From: Takakia lepidozioides
Lineage: Eukaryota; Streptophyta; Takakiopsida; Takakiales; Takakiaceae
DNA: 64,000 bases
Direction: 5' to 3'
Assembly: GCA_030704615.1 (NCBI GenBank)
Contig: CM060734.1
Span: forward strand, 33,062,042 to 33,126,041
How positions within the stretch are numbered: position 1 is the stretch's first letter; each line of letters starts with the position of its first letter. The position numbers and the translations under genes are program-made. Below are positions 1 through 11,800 of this stretch, in pieces. A model generated the notes under the pieces. It ran no database searches, was not told where the DNA came from, and saw only the letters and a list, made by a program, of their open reading frames with translations.

Positions 1-788
1 AGGTGAAAACGGGGAGCTTGTTTATCCCTTCAAGAAAGCCGCCGGTAAAGCCAGAGCTTGACAGGCCATCAAATTAATCATTGGTGGTTAGGTGGCCGCA
101 GGAAGGCATGCATTAATAGCAAGGCCATGGACTAGCCCATCTTGTCTTGCCCTGGGAGTGTAAAGGAGGATTAGGTGAAGATCCTCGGCAGATCAGAGCA
201 GGGGGGAGCTCGTTGCTTTGGCTGGCTTGCAAACGAAAATGATCACCTGGCAATGTAACTATGTAGCTTATTACTTAGCTACTATCGAACTTAATTTGAT
301 GGCATGCCGGTAGCGTGGAGGTATGATCAGTGACAGGTTTCTCATCAGTTTGCTCCAGCAGAGTATGCGGGCATGAATGTAGCAAGAGGGTGGTCTGTCA
401 AGTGGCCGCAAGCAACGGTGACGTATGATCTTCTTGGTCTTGGAGGAACAATTGGTGGGAAAGCCACGAGCTTGGCAAATTATTTCCTGGAGCTTGACAG
501 TAGAACAAGCTAAATCGATCTGTAAATTAAGGAATGTTGACAGGACGGACGGACTGATCAGATTGTGGTGGTGAAATGAAAAGCCAACTCGGACAAAAGC
601 TGAACTGAACGATTGTGTATAGATTGCTGAATGTAGCAATTTCAGAGCACGGATTAACGAATGACAGTGCTTGAAGGTGTGGTGAACCTGGCTTCCCTGT
701 GTCAGCTGAGATCGAGCATGCCCGGATCAGGCCATAAACCTAGTCAACCAAGAAGTACTTGTATGCAGGTAAGACCTTGCTGCGGTGG
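1..788. other. Left flank, no gene recognised
   Basis: No reading frame here looks like a conserved protein. The stretch holds no clear RNA gene or repeat. It ends where the terminal sequences of the large transposon begin. Confidence 0.5.
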
Positions 789-802
789 GGGGTTGCTATT
801 CC

Positions 803-822
803 ATGAGCTCATGAGCGGGCAT
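803..822 (+). repeat. Left terminal inverted repeat core of element 1
   Basis: ATGAGCTCATGAGCGGGCAT is found here and as its exact complement at 14167-14186. It is followed to about 1005 by several more scattered GCTCATG or CATGAGC words. Confidence 0.7.
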
Positions 823-1018
823 GGCTAACCCATGAGCCGCAAAGTAACACACTTCGAATTTCGGCAGATTTTTTTCGGGCCAAAAACTATAAAATAATCA
901 AAAATCGAAGATTTCCGCGCTCATGCTGGAAGCGCTCATGAGTACCAGTGTACGCTCATGACTTGGAGCCCAGGCTCATGGACCGCCAGGCCAGGTCATA
1001 GAATAACTGAATTCTGGG

Positions 1019-1475
1019 CAATAACGGCACCGAAATTATCCCAGAGGCAGAGACGCAAGCGGAATTAGGATCCGGGTTTGCAGACTCCGAAAACGCAATG
1101 GCGACCTATAACCGTGGATAGTACTATTGCAGAAGTGCAGGATGGTTGGGTATAACGACGCCGTAATTGGGCACAGGAAAAGAAATAGCGCGGCTGAAGG
1201 CTCGGGAGTGAAGCCAACAACGGTGAAAGTAATTGGGCTCTGCCAACCAAATACCCGGCTGCATCCTCCGGAGTGCAGGCGATAACGGCGCCGAAATGGG
1301 CCCCGGAAACCAAATACTCGGCTGCCACCGGAGTGCAGCCGGCCGAAATTGGGTCCGGAAACCAAATACCGCTGAAGGCTGGGGATTGCAACCAATAACG
1401 GCGCCGAAATTGACCTGCGGAAACAAAATTCTCGGCTGAAGCTTCCGCACTCCATGTAATAACGGCGCCGAAATT
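1019..1475. repeat. Left palindrome cluster of element 1
   Basis: About six copies of the element 1 palindrome lie here, several in the form AATAACGGCGCCGAAATT, with one arm altered to ATAAC. Clear copies sit near 1020, 1276, 1395 and 1456; degenerate ones sit near 1154 and 1335. The same altered arm returns at the right end near 14053, which suggests that the terminal copies form their own subtype. Confidence 0.75.
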
Positions 1476-1579
1476 GGGCGTCGGAGCGGTGAGGGAGGCC
1501 TTGCTCTCATTTTGCTCTTCACTCTTCTCTGTTGTGCCCATCTCCTCCCTGCTTTGAGTTCGTGCTGTGTCGTGAGGCC

Positions 1580-2145
1580 ATGTCGTGCCCGAATCACATC
1601 TATCGACGCCAGACGGGAGTCATTTTCCCGAAAGCAGACGACATCATTGTCTTCCTGGATGTTTACAGGGACGATCCTCGACTTGTCCAGCTGAGAGCAA
1701 TGGAGTTTCTTCAGGATTGCACGATTCTCCTGGACCCCGGCTGGGGAGCAGTGGTTCCTACGCATCATGGACCTGGACTTTCCGCATGTGTGGGAGCCGA
1801 ACAGATCACGCACAGCGTTGCTGTATCGCTGGAATTGTTGCGAGTGGACGTATGATGAGTGCATAGGTGAAAACTTTACGCGTGGACGGACTGGCTCGGA
1901 AAGTGGGGACATTCTCTTCAGTTATGAGGATGAGGAGGAGGGGAACACAGGGCCCACTGTGAAAATGTCCTTCTACCAAGGGGGCGCTATCGATAAACAC
2001 GACATCCTCGTTAGTTTCAACCGGGCGACAGAAAACCACTGACATTTTGTTCAAATATAGGCACCCGGTCACTGAGGAGGTCCTTGAGAGGCCAGTTTCG
2101 AGTTCCTTCTTCTTGGGCGAGGGGACCATAGGTCTTGCATGCTAG
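1580..2145 (+). pseudogene. ORF D of element 1, acidic protein of unknown function
   Basis: I do not recognise this protein. A reading frame starts at ATG 1580 (MSCPNHIYRRQTGV). It can be followed to a TAG at 2143-2145 only by shifting frame near 1760 and 2040. The middle contains an acidic run (YEDEEEGN), and the tail carries short hydrophobic and acidic segments. It lies between the left palindrome cluster and the 3' end of transposase gene B, pointing toward it. No counterpart was found in element 2. It may be an accessory gene of the transposon, or chance open sequence. Confidence 0.3.
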
Positions 2146-2599
2146 AGTAGACATGTTTCAACTCGCTGACACTCATGGCACATACATTTTCATTCAGAAA
2201 TCAAGCAGCTTCCCTGTGCCATATGGGGAATATACATGCTTCGATAATCTTCTGTTAAGGTTTTTTGCAATTCACTGCCAGTATGCTGGGACGTGTCCTT
2301 TGTCGTATGGATTGCTGTTTGCACAAGGTGCAGTATGCAAATGCTGGAATGTGCAGTAGGACCCTTCCCACTGGGACACAGAACTAGCAATCTTGTAAAG
2401 GCATCACATTTGCAGAACAGTAACAATGTATTTGTAGCAAATTGGAGTCTTCTCATAAAGGTGGACGAAATGGAGTATATGTGACGGGGTGGGGGCAGGA
2501 TGATTGTAATGTAGCCATGGCGATGTCCTCACAAAAAAATAGGGTGCAAGAAGATGAATGTAATATAATTGCCACTTTCTCCTTCCCGAATGTGGAATG
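2146..2599. other. No gene recognised between ORF D and gene B
   Basis: This is AT-rich sequence downstream of both converging genes. It probably holds their 3' untranslated parts. Confidence 0.35.
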
Positions 2600-5500
2600 T
2601 CAAGCAGTCCGACCAGTATCCTGCCGTAGGGCCTTGTGCAGCTCGTTGAAACTCAGTGTTGGAGCATGGATGAAGACGTCCACTGCGGATATGCAACTCA
2701 TGCGCTTCATAAAAATGTAATAAAGGTGTTTGCAGGGGACGTATGCTGCATTCTTCGATTCCATAACAAGGAAGTCCTCACAGTTGCAAGCTGGGTACTG
2801 TGAAACCGTGATTGCATACACGACTGCGCAGCAGACCCGGCTGTTGACAACTGAAATATGCGCCCCATCCCGGGGTGAGGAACATCCCTGCAACCTTGCA
2901 CTATGCAGGGCATTGCAAGAGCGTTGGCCATCCTGGTGTCGTTCGCCTTTGTTGGTGGCCGCCGTCTTTTCAGTTTACCCCACCGATGGGTGGGCCAAGC
3001 TGCGGGGTCACCCACCGGTATGCGGGGCGAAGAGCTTCTCGTGGGAGGAGGATGACGATTGGGAATTGGATTTCGTGGAACGTCTGTCCTCTCCACCAGT
3101 CGAAACCCTGCACTTCCTAGAGCGTCTGCCTCCTCCAGGGTAAGATCTGTACCACTTGCCACAGGCCAGACTGCCGGTGGTTCAGGCATGCCTTGTACAC
3201 CATACTTGGGCTTGCCGAACACACACGACATGTCGTGCGTGCCTGCAGAACCAAAACTCCTTCAGTGTGTGGCCTCCACAAACTTTGCGCACACAAATCT
3301 CCCTGTGAAGCAAGGGGCAGGCACACCGCCCTGCGGGCTCCTCCGAATCATCTCATTGCATCTCTGGTTGGTGTCGACACGAACAGCACAACATTTGCCA
3401 CGAAATGTCGGACGGGTCCGTGCAATTCTCCACTGCGAGGCCGACACATCTCGCTCCACGATTGGAATGTTGTATTGGGTAACGAAAACAGGAGCAATGC
3501 CCATCCTCGGCATGTTGTCCCGAGTCTGGCAGCGATTCCATGGATGCTGCAGGAGAGGGGGTACGAGTCCTGCTTCGTGGAGGCGTGGGACGCAACATCG
3601 TTGCGCCCCGAGGTTGAGTGCGGATGTTCATATCTGATCTCCATGAATCCCCATCCCCTCCGGGCATGTCCTCAATTCTTCTCTTCACGGCCGGCTGCGG
3701 ACATCGCCCTCCAGGCAGTTCCCCCGACTGTGTAACGGCGTTGACCTTATTGTTTCCCGCAATGCAGCAGTCCATTTTTTGGGATCGGTCGAACGATGCG
3801 CCGCCCTCATCAGCATCTCCTGCCTGTCTGGTCCGATACCCCATTGCTTTCCTCCCAGAAACTGGTAGTAATGAGATTGTTGCATGATGGCCCTCACAAT
3901 ATCTTCTGTTGTTGCTGTCAACATGTCAACGAGATGTGCTGCAGAGGAAGCACGCCAGGAAGAGTGCACCGATTCGGCCATGTTCGTCGTCGGCATATAT
4001 CCGTGTCATCCTCCAAGCTCATGTCCTGTTGAAGGAAATTAGATATGTCACTGATTGTGGAGAATGTCCAAGCACAAAAACAGAACAATTGTCAAGTACA
4101 GAAATGTGTTACCTGTCTCATGTAGTCTCCAAACTGGCGGAATCTATAATGCCACCACGCAAGCCACGTTTGCAGTTCTGGCTGATCTTTCACATCCACT
4201 GCCCCTGAAGACACCCACCAGGCGCGTATGGTTGCAAACTCGGTCTCCGCCTCGTCGATGGAATTCGCATTTTTCCACGCTAGGCACATACTGATATGAT
4301 CCTGCCGGTGGCGTGACGCCACGAACCTTTTCGTGTTTTGCGTCAAACTCTGCATGAAGTGGAACCCGCAAGATCTCTCCTTTCCTTCCATTGGAGTCTT
4401 TGGGGTCGTCCCCATATACCCTCCTAACTGCAGCCCCAGTTTGCCTGGGCATTGTCAGCCATGAAGCCCCTAAAATCGGGAGGGGGCAACTTGGCTCTCG
4501 CCATTTGCTCATTAATTCCGCGCCACATATGCAACTCCGAATCTGTGTCTTCTCCCTTCATTTCGCAGATAGCAATGGTCATCAACTTTCTGCAATGTGG
4601 GTCGTATACATGTGCCCCCATTGTCACCCAATCGTGGTTGGTAATTCGCCGGATGTGGTCGAACATGACCCAACAATTTGAAAGGTCTCCACTGGTCATC
4701 CGCTTCACCAAATCGACGCCGCTCCCCGGTCCGCACGTTGACATCTTAAATATGAAGCACCTGTCCGTCTCCGAGCCTTGACCAGGAAAGAAGCTGCCTT
4801 GGATGAAGTCGTAGCCGCATGTGCGCTTCACTTCCAAGATGGAGTGCATGTCTGATCCTCTTCCGATTCGTTTCTTGCAGCTGACAATGTGGTTCCTGAC
4901 ATTGGGGCTGCACACATGGGAGACAGCTTCCAGCAGGTCCTTCATGTCCCCCTCGCCCAGCTTCTCTCTTGTGCTTCCGTCCTCCGACATTTCTGCCAAT
5001 TGCAATCCTATGTGCCGATGCGAGCTGTATCTGCTTTGGTTTTGCACCCGGCCTCAACCTCACCTCCTCCTTGATAATATCCTGGGCTTGTTGAAAAGCG
5101 ACTCTGCAATTGCCTCTGGCGAGGGGGTGCTCATGCTTTCCGATGTGAATGCATGCTCTGGTGCACGCTGGGCCGACGGTCCCGACGTAGTACTGCTTGG
5201 CGTTGCACACTGCCATGCACGTAGGGGCTGCGTTGCAATGGGCACACTTGAACGTCCCTGCAGGAACTCTACCTTGAGGCCAAAATGGGGTCGACGAATT
5301 GCCAATCCAGTCAGTCTCATTCCTGGTGCCTTTGCTAGTGTAATGGTAACATGTGCTCGAGAAACATTTAAGATGCCCAGCACACAATACATATCTCACT
5401 CGAACTCCATCACCCAGGTTGGACGATGAAGTTTTGGTGACACACCAAGGGTGGCCGTCATGTTTCCTGTTCATTCCTGCGAGCATGCCGTCTGGGCCTG

Positions 5501-6193
5501 CGCCTGCCGGCACTGGAGGGAACTCGTAGATAGCATTTCCCATCCAACATCAGGCAAAGTTTCCACAGAATGGATTGGAGTTTTGTCGTAATCAAGCCTA
5601 AGAAGGTCACTGGAGCGGGAACCCGTTGTCTTCATCCTCCGCAATATGTCGATTACTGAGCGGACGGAAGTTGAGTCGGACGGTGTATGCTGAACACTCC
5701 TAGTGACGGACGACTTCGAAACATACGATGGAAGGACCATACAGTCTTCATCGTCACTGGATAAGTCGTGGACGACTGTGTTTTCCTGGATTTCCCTTTT
5801 CACATGTTTGGGCTTCTCTGCTTGTGAAGAGGTGCCCACATCCTTCACATCTTGCACGCCCCCCCTCTTGTGGAAGGAGGATCAACCAAGTTCCAGCGTG
5901 GGAACTCTTTAGGCACGATTTCACCAATGGCACTGTACCGGATGGATTCAGAAGCTGGGCGGAGCCGCAACTCTTGCCTTTTCCGAAATCTGCATGCAGA
6001 ATGACGGCACTTTCCAGAAATTTCCATAAGCATCCTTCGTCTCCTCTTCCAAAAACACCGTTCCAGGGCGGAGCCCGAACTTCACACACAAGTACTGCTC
6101 AGTGACAATCGCAAATCCTTGGTCGCAGGGTATTTTAGCTTTCAGAGAATCAGGATGGAAGTACACGTTGACCCAAAAAACACGGGAGTCCAT
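2600..6193 (-). pseudogene. Gene B1: Mutator-like transposase (degenerate)
   Basis: The protein would cut and join the element's ends. Read on the minus strand from ATG 6193-6191 (MDSRVFWVNVYF), the order of parts is as follows. First comes a zinc-binding region at about 5470-5060 with HPWC, a CxxC pair and a TRACIHIGKHEHP motif, resembling the WRKY-GCM1/FLYWCH folds known in Mutator-like transposases. Next is a catalytic core with Asp in VMFDH (about 4670) and Asp in FMADNAQANW (about 4460). An Asn-Met-Ala-Glu-Ser-x-His motif (about 3975) supplies the likely Glu. Last is a SWIM finger (CNCEDF then CKH, about 2735-2790). The reading frame changes several times, near 5950, 5060, 4430, 3990 and 2880. 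Some of these changes may be introns, for example the GTAAC donor near 4110. Every block has a counterpart in gene B2 of element 2. The family assignment is firm from the SWIM finger plus the DDE-like order; exact exon borders are not. Confidence 0.75.
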
Positions 6194-6436
6194 TTTGAAG
6201 ACGGGACCTCTCGGTACGCTCCGCAGCGAAGTCCTGCAATGAGAAGAGTGTGTCCTACCTAATAACACAAATGATTTTCTGGAGGATTCCGTATCCAACA
6301 GGATGGGTGATCAGTGCACGTAAAGATGAAGGTGTATAACGTACGTTAAAAAAACGGACGAAAACAGCAAGTTCACATCGGATTTGGTGCCTGAATTGTA
6401 ATGTACAACCACTTGGGTACAATAAATCAGGCCTTC

Positions 6437-7986
6437 CCATGAATTTCGGCACCGAAATCTGGATGAACATCTCTGTCATGTAACAGCTTTGGAAGCCAGG
6501 GATGAATTCTGGCAACAGAAATCGTAATTTGTTTACCTCATTAAACTGACCAAGCACCCAACGGATGGATTTCGGTGCCGAAATTCGGATGAACTTCTTC
6601 TTCATTAAATTGTATCTGCACAATATGGGTTGAATTTAATGCCAAAATACGGATGAATGTGTTCCTGATTACAGTCGTGATTGACCACGTGTCCGGATAT
6701 CGGTGCCGACTTCCGAATGACAGTAATCCTGAATCGGCAGAATGGATGTATTTCGGCGCCGAAATTCATTCTTCATCTCCTTTTCCGACCCTAATTCTGC
6801 TGCCCTGCGATGGATTTCGGTGCCAGAATTCATCGGAAGTCCTTTCTGTTTTTATTTTTCTTTGCGACAGATGAACTTTGGCGCCGAATCTCATCCAAGT
6901 ACTCCCTTTTAATTTTCCTTTTTTTTCGCGAGCAATGAATTTCGGCGCCGAAATTCAACCGAAATCCTCCCGATTTTTTTCTTCGCGAGCATTGAATTCG
7001 GCGCCGAAATTTTTTTTTATTTTCCTTCGCGAGCAATGAATCGGCGCCGAAATTCATCCGAAGTCCCCCGAATTTTTTATTTTCCTTAATGAATTTCGGC
7101 GCCGAAATTCATCCGAAGTCCTCCCGAATTTTTTTTTTCGCGAGCAATGAATTTCGGCGCCGAAATTCAGCCAACTTCATCCCTCCAAATTTTTCAGGGT
7201 TTGAGCGCGGATTCGGCGCCGAAATTCATCCAATGCCCCCTCCCCAATATTTATTTTTCTTTGAAATGGATCAATTTCGGCGCCGAAATTCATCCTTACT
7301 GTCCGCAATGAGTAACTCTAATATTACATTTCTATGCGACGGATGAATTTCGGCGCCGAAATTCGTCCAAAACCCGGCACTTACTTTTGCTTTTGGATGA
7401 TAATTTTCCGTAAATCGTTGGAAATACCCCGTTCCGACGAATATAACAGGAATATTCTGCATTTAATGGAGAAATCGGCATATTAAACCACTTCTGTCAA
7501 AATTAATTGCATTTTAGCCGTTTTTTTTATTTGAAACCGACAGTATCCATTAAGTGGTCTTTTTCGCACGGGACGTTGCCGCACATAAAGTATAATTTCG
7601 GCGCCGAAATTATAGTTAAATGTCCACAAATGGCAAGTCCAACAGGCATGGACAGCATCCGTCAGGGGCAATGATGGCGGCAAAGCGTAGCATGGTGCCA
7701 ATTTAGTCTTCGCTCTGGATGAATTTCGGCGCCGAAATAATGATGATTTCACCTCGTCTACGCGCGGACGGAGATATTCGTAATGAATTTCGGCGCCGAA
7801 ATATGGATGAAATGTGCCAAGTGCAACCGTTTCACTGTCCCGGAATTAATTCCGGCTCCGATATCCCACTGACAGGTTTGCTCATGACGGATGAGGACTT
7901 CGGAAGCGATGAATTGCGGCGCCGAAATTCGTAAGTTTGCGTATGAAAGCACTTGAATAGGATGAATTTCGGCGCCAAAATTCATC
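6437..7986. repeat. Central palindrome array of element 1 (about 20 copies)
   Basis: About 20 palindromes centred on CGGCGCCG occur every 50-130 bp between the 5' ends of genes B and A. The best copy, at 7089-7112, is a perfect 24-bp palindrome made of half-site ATGAATTTCGGC and its complement. Another perfect one, 22 bp long with a different outer arm, lies at 7592-7613. Spacers are AT-rich and partly similar (TTTTTCTTCGCGAG words at 6910-7140), so the array grew in part by local duplication. By position it could serve as shared upstream regulatory DNA for the two divergent genes. Confidence 0.9.
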
Positions 7987-8398
7987 CGTCCGCTGTTGAA
8001 ACGTACCGACCTGACTGTTGAATGTCATAGGCAGGGGATTTTCTTGGCGGTTGGGTTTCATGATGTGCGGATATTTCATTCAATGCCGGCTGCTCCGGGA
8101 ACGCATCCGGTGTACGGAAGGTATTTCGGTGCGCAATTCGGATAAACCGTCTTGTACTGGTGGCTGGAACTGGCACGCGTCGTGTTCCAGTCGACTTCAT
8201 CCGTGCGAACATGTCAGGGGTCACAATCTCTTCATCACCCATACGGCAAAAAAATGTTGGACGGTGGCAACGCTTCGGGAGACGTGGCTGCTTACGCATC
8301 TGCTCGTGCATAGTGGTTGCATGTTCCACCGCTTCGCTCTCTCGCTCCTTGCCCTTCTGCAGTGACGTTCTCCTGCGTTTCCTCTCCTTATGCGGCAT
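7982..8398 (-). CDS. ORF C1: small basic protein of unknown function
   Basis: A minus-strand frame starts at ATG 8398-8396 with a strongly basic N-terminus (KERKRRR). It runs for about 138 residues and stops against the last central palindrome. No known domain is visible. The basic head would suit nuclear import or DNA contact. A degenerate palindrome (TATTTCGGTGCGCAATT, about 8123-8139) lies inside the frame, so the true gene may be shorter or spliced. Its position matches that of ORF C2 of element 2, beside the palindrome array and antisense to gene A, but I could not align the two proteins. It could be chance open sequence. Confidence 0.3.
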   Translation of the reverse strand: MPHKERKRRRTSLQKGKERESEAVEHATTMHEQMRKQPRLPKRCHRPTFFCRMGDEEIVTPDMFARMKSTGTRRVPVPATSTRRFIRIAHRNTFRTPDAFPEQPALNEISAHHETQPPRKSPAYDIQQSGRYVSTADG

Positions 8399-8827
8399 AG
8401 TGGTAGCATAGAGTTTGTGGAAGGTCAGGCGACTCCGGCAAAGAGGAGGACGCGGGATTTTGGGAAGCCGCCGACGACACGACTTAAGCTCCGTCTCATG
8501 CATGAAATGCAGACTCGTTATCCGGAGACTCGGATCGCCCACCAGTGAGAGATTCGTGCTTCGCGGATGTGAAGCACTCCATACGCAATATTCCTTTTAC
8601 ACTTTTTTTTGGCGTGCAGTGTCTCATGTTTTCCTGTTTGTTGACATGGGAGCTGGGGAGGGATCGCAGGGGGCGAGGCAACACAGTCAACTTTGGATAC
8701 TCCTGCCCGGGTGCTGCGCTCACAAGGTGGAAGTGCATCGAGGCAGACGAGTCCTCATTCAACACCTCAGATATCGCCTCCGAAAAGCCCACCTAGAGTT
8801 CGGAAGCCGAGAAAGCAGAAGGAGCCC

Positions 8828-11800
8828 ATGGCTTCGCCAGTAAAACCCCTAGGGAGACTGGAAGCGGAGATATTGGGTTTGCAGTCAATTTCAGAAAACA
8901 CAGATGCGGTGGAGGCCGCTGGAGATGTGGGAGTCGGATCTGCAGAAGGGCGGCCCATTCAACTGACAGAAGGAGAGGACGATAACGTGGTACGACTTGG
9001 CGACGATCAGAACCTGCTGGAGCTTGCGGAGGAGCAAAACCTCCAGGACAGTACACAGGCTGGTGAGAGGGGTGAGGGAAGTGACAGAGTGATACAAGTA
9101 AGAAACTGGTGGCGGGTATGCTCATGAGCGCACGAGACATGAACATAGCAGCAAACAGGTTGCTGGCAGAGACTCATAGCAACATAGGCCGCGTTTTGGG
9201 CTCCATGGTGTATCCGGAGAACCTCAAAGTTCCTTTGTGTCGCATGGTAAGCCTTCCAGTTGTAAGGCAAGCACTGCCAGGGGATATCGATCGACTGAAG
9301 CACAACTTCAGAGAAGGGTACAGACGGGGGTCGGCAGCATTCTACGTTTCCATTGAGAATGACCAGGTGTCACAAGGGGCCCCACTGCAGAGGAGCTTCA
9401 GAATTGGGGCCCCACTGGCACACTGTTAATGCCGAGTTTGAAGCCTATCTGAAGACTAATCCCACATTCGCACACATGGAAGGGAAGATGTTCTTGTTTG
9501 GGACGGGAACCACAGGATGCTTGCCTGGACAGAGTACATTGCTGAAATGCATCCGCAAGATATCAGTTGGCATTACATGGTGGACTGCATTGTCGTGAAG
9601 GTGGACGTCAGGGACAGAGGACTGTTGAAGGGTGCCATGGCGGATATAAATCTGTAAGTATACAATTACATCCTTGTGTACTGCCTATTGCGGCGCCGAA
9701 ATAGGCAATGTTCACCACTGTCATGCACTCTATGAACTGGAAATTGGATTGCTGTGCCGAAATCATATTTTCATGTGTTTTTTTTCTCCATGGCAGGGTA
9801 ACAGAGAGGGCCTTCGTGGAAACTCATCTGGCACATACGCTCTACAGAGTGCAAGAAGTGGGGACAGCTCCGCTGACGGACTTCCAAAAGTCCCTCGATC
9901 CCGAGCTGTACAGGAAGTCCCTAGCGAAAGCAGATCGCACCTGGTACCGACCAACACTGGACGCCATGGTGGAGATCCTCTATTCGGTGAGGTTCATCTC
10001 AAATTTCAGTATCAATTTAATGTTATTTGTTGCAGGGATCCGTGGCCTGACTGTATCTGCTGGGTATGGGAATGCAGACGAACATCAGGGATGACTTGGC
10101 CTATGCCAAAAGGCAGTTCTTTGAGAATGATGCCCCCAACAAGGCGGACGCGTCGATAGAGAGTCATATTGTGCAGGCAGGGAAGCAATCCCGGACCAAG
10201 TACAGGTCCAAACTTGTTAAGCAAGTTGCAATCGCTGACCCTGGTCTTGGTGCCGAGTTCCTGGCGGAGATAGGACTGCATTACTCCAGACCCATGAAAC
10301 CGGAAATGTCCATGGAGAAACTTCATCACATCGCAGTGTCCTGTGTTGAGCCGGCGGAGAAGGTAAGCATGTGTTTATTCTTGTTTTGTGACTTCTCGCG
10401 ATTCTTATGTTGGAGTTCTTGTCTGACCGATGTGAGGTGGCTGCAGACGAGGTGGCTGCGAATCTGGAACGGCCATACAAACACGAAGCTGCTACCACTT
10501 TCCCATCGAGCCAACAGACGACAAAATGAACGACTGGCTCAATGTCATGACTTGGTGGCATCAGGTATAATTTTCTCCTATTCTGTGTTGGGACATCGTC
10601 GCAATTTCAAAATCATGAATGTTTTGGAAACCTGCCATGATGCAGGTACTGACCCACGCCCAGGAGCAATTGGACTGCAACACCACCACTTTCAAGTTAC
10701 AGATCGACTGGACGAAGCCTGAGACAATGGAGAACTACGTGCAGTCGTGGCGAGGGCGCTTCGCAAACCTCTTTTTCAGAGAAATTGCAAAGGCAAGACG
10801 CAGCGTATACATCGAAGAGCAGGAGGGTGCCGACAAAGCGGCAATGCGTGTCCTGTTCAGGTAATCTGCTGACAATGCATCCCCCTATTTGCAGTTTAGA
10901 TGATTTGGTTAAGCAGCGATGGATATTGCGGCGCCGAAATATACCTCTGCAAGATGTGAGTTCTGGGTAATTGGGGCACGGTCCACTCCGTATTTCGGTG
11001 CCGAAATACCTTGTGCATTGACAACTTCCACTTGCATGATGCATCGGTAGAATGATTTTTGTTGAACTGCCGTGATTGCAGGTACATAAACTTTGCACTC
11101 ATTCCGTCCGGAGCCATTCAAAGGGTTCCACCATTCTTCCTGGCGTGGAGGACACCTGGAGGTCGTGGAACGATGTACACAGAAGTAATGGCGAAGGAGT
11201 GGCATGCCGAGCATTTGGTAGACTGCCCCTGGTATGTGGATCTCCCAAGTGGGACCGTTGACCTCTCGGAGGTTAACTTGAAGAAGGAAGCGAATGCCAG
11301 GGCTATGAAGGCGCAATCGGATCCCCAACCAGAGGACGCGGAAAAAGACTGAAAGCAGAGGAGGCAGCCAAGCAGAAAGCACTGAGAAAGTCAGCCAAGG
11401 CGGCAGCGTTGGCGAAGGAGCAGATGGAGAAGCAGGCAGCTGAGCAGCCCAAGGACAGGAAGAAAAGAACGCGCAAACAGGGGCAAGAGACGAAGACCCC
11501 CACACCCAAGAAGAAGAAGCAGCAACACAGTCAGCCAGATGAGGAGGGATTCCGACGACGATTTCCAGCAGGAAAACACCCAGGGGGCCACACCTCGTCC
11601 GAAAATTCACAAGGGCCAGCGCCGGGGGGTCGGCTGCGAAGAGATCACTATACGAGGATGCACCTGGCAGACCCTACCGTGCGGTGCACATTTGGGCAGG
11701 GAAGTCCTCAAAAACCCACAATTGTGGAGTGTGTTAATGAAAATTTCCTAACTGCTCTGACCAGAAGGCTGGAGATAACGAGATTGAGGAAGGCGATCGA

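Noticed and set aside
3059-5429. Plus-strand frames of up to 202 residues
   Set aside because: They mirror the minus-strand transposase gene B1, which carries zinc, DDE-like and SWIM motifs.
6437-7986. Regularly spaced repeats resembling a CRISPR array
   Set aside because: The repeats are perfect palindromes with irregular spacing in a eukaryotic transposon, there are no cas genes, and copies also sit in introns and at the element ends.
7982-8542. ORF C1 extended upstream to 8542 (186 residues)
   Set aside because: The upstream part begins at a non-ATG codon and shows no conserved feature; ATG 8398 was kept as a low-confidence start.
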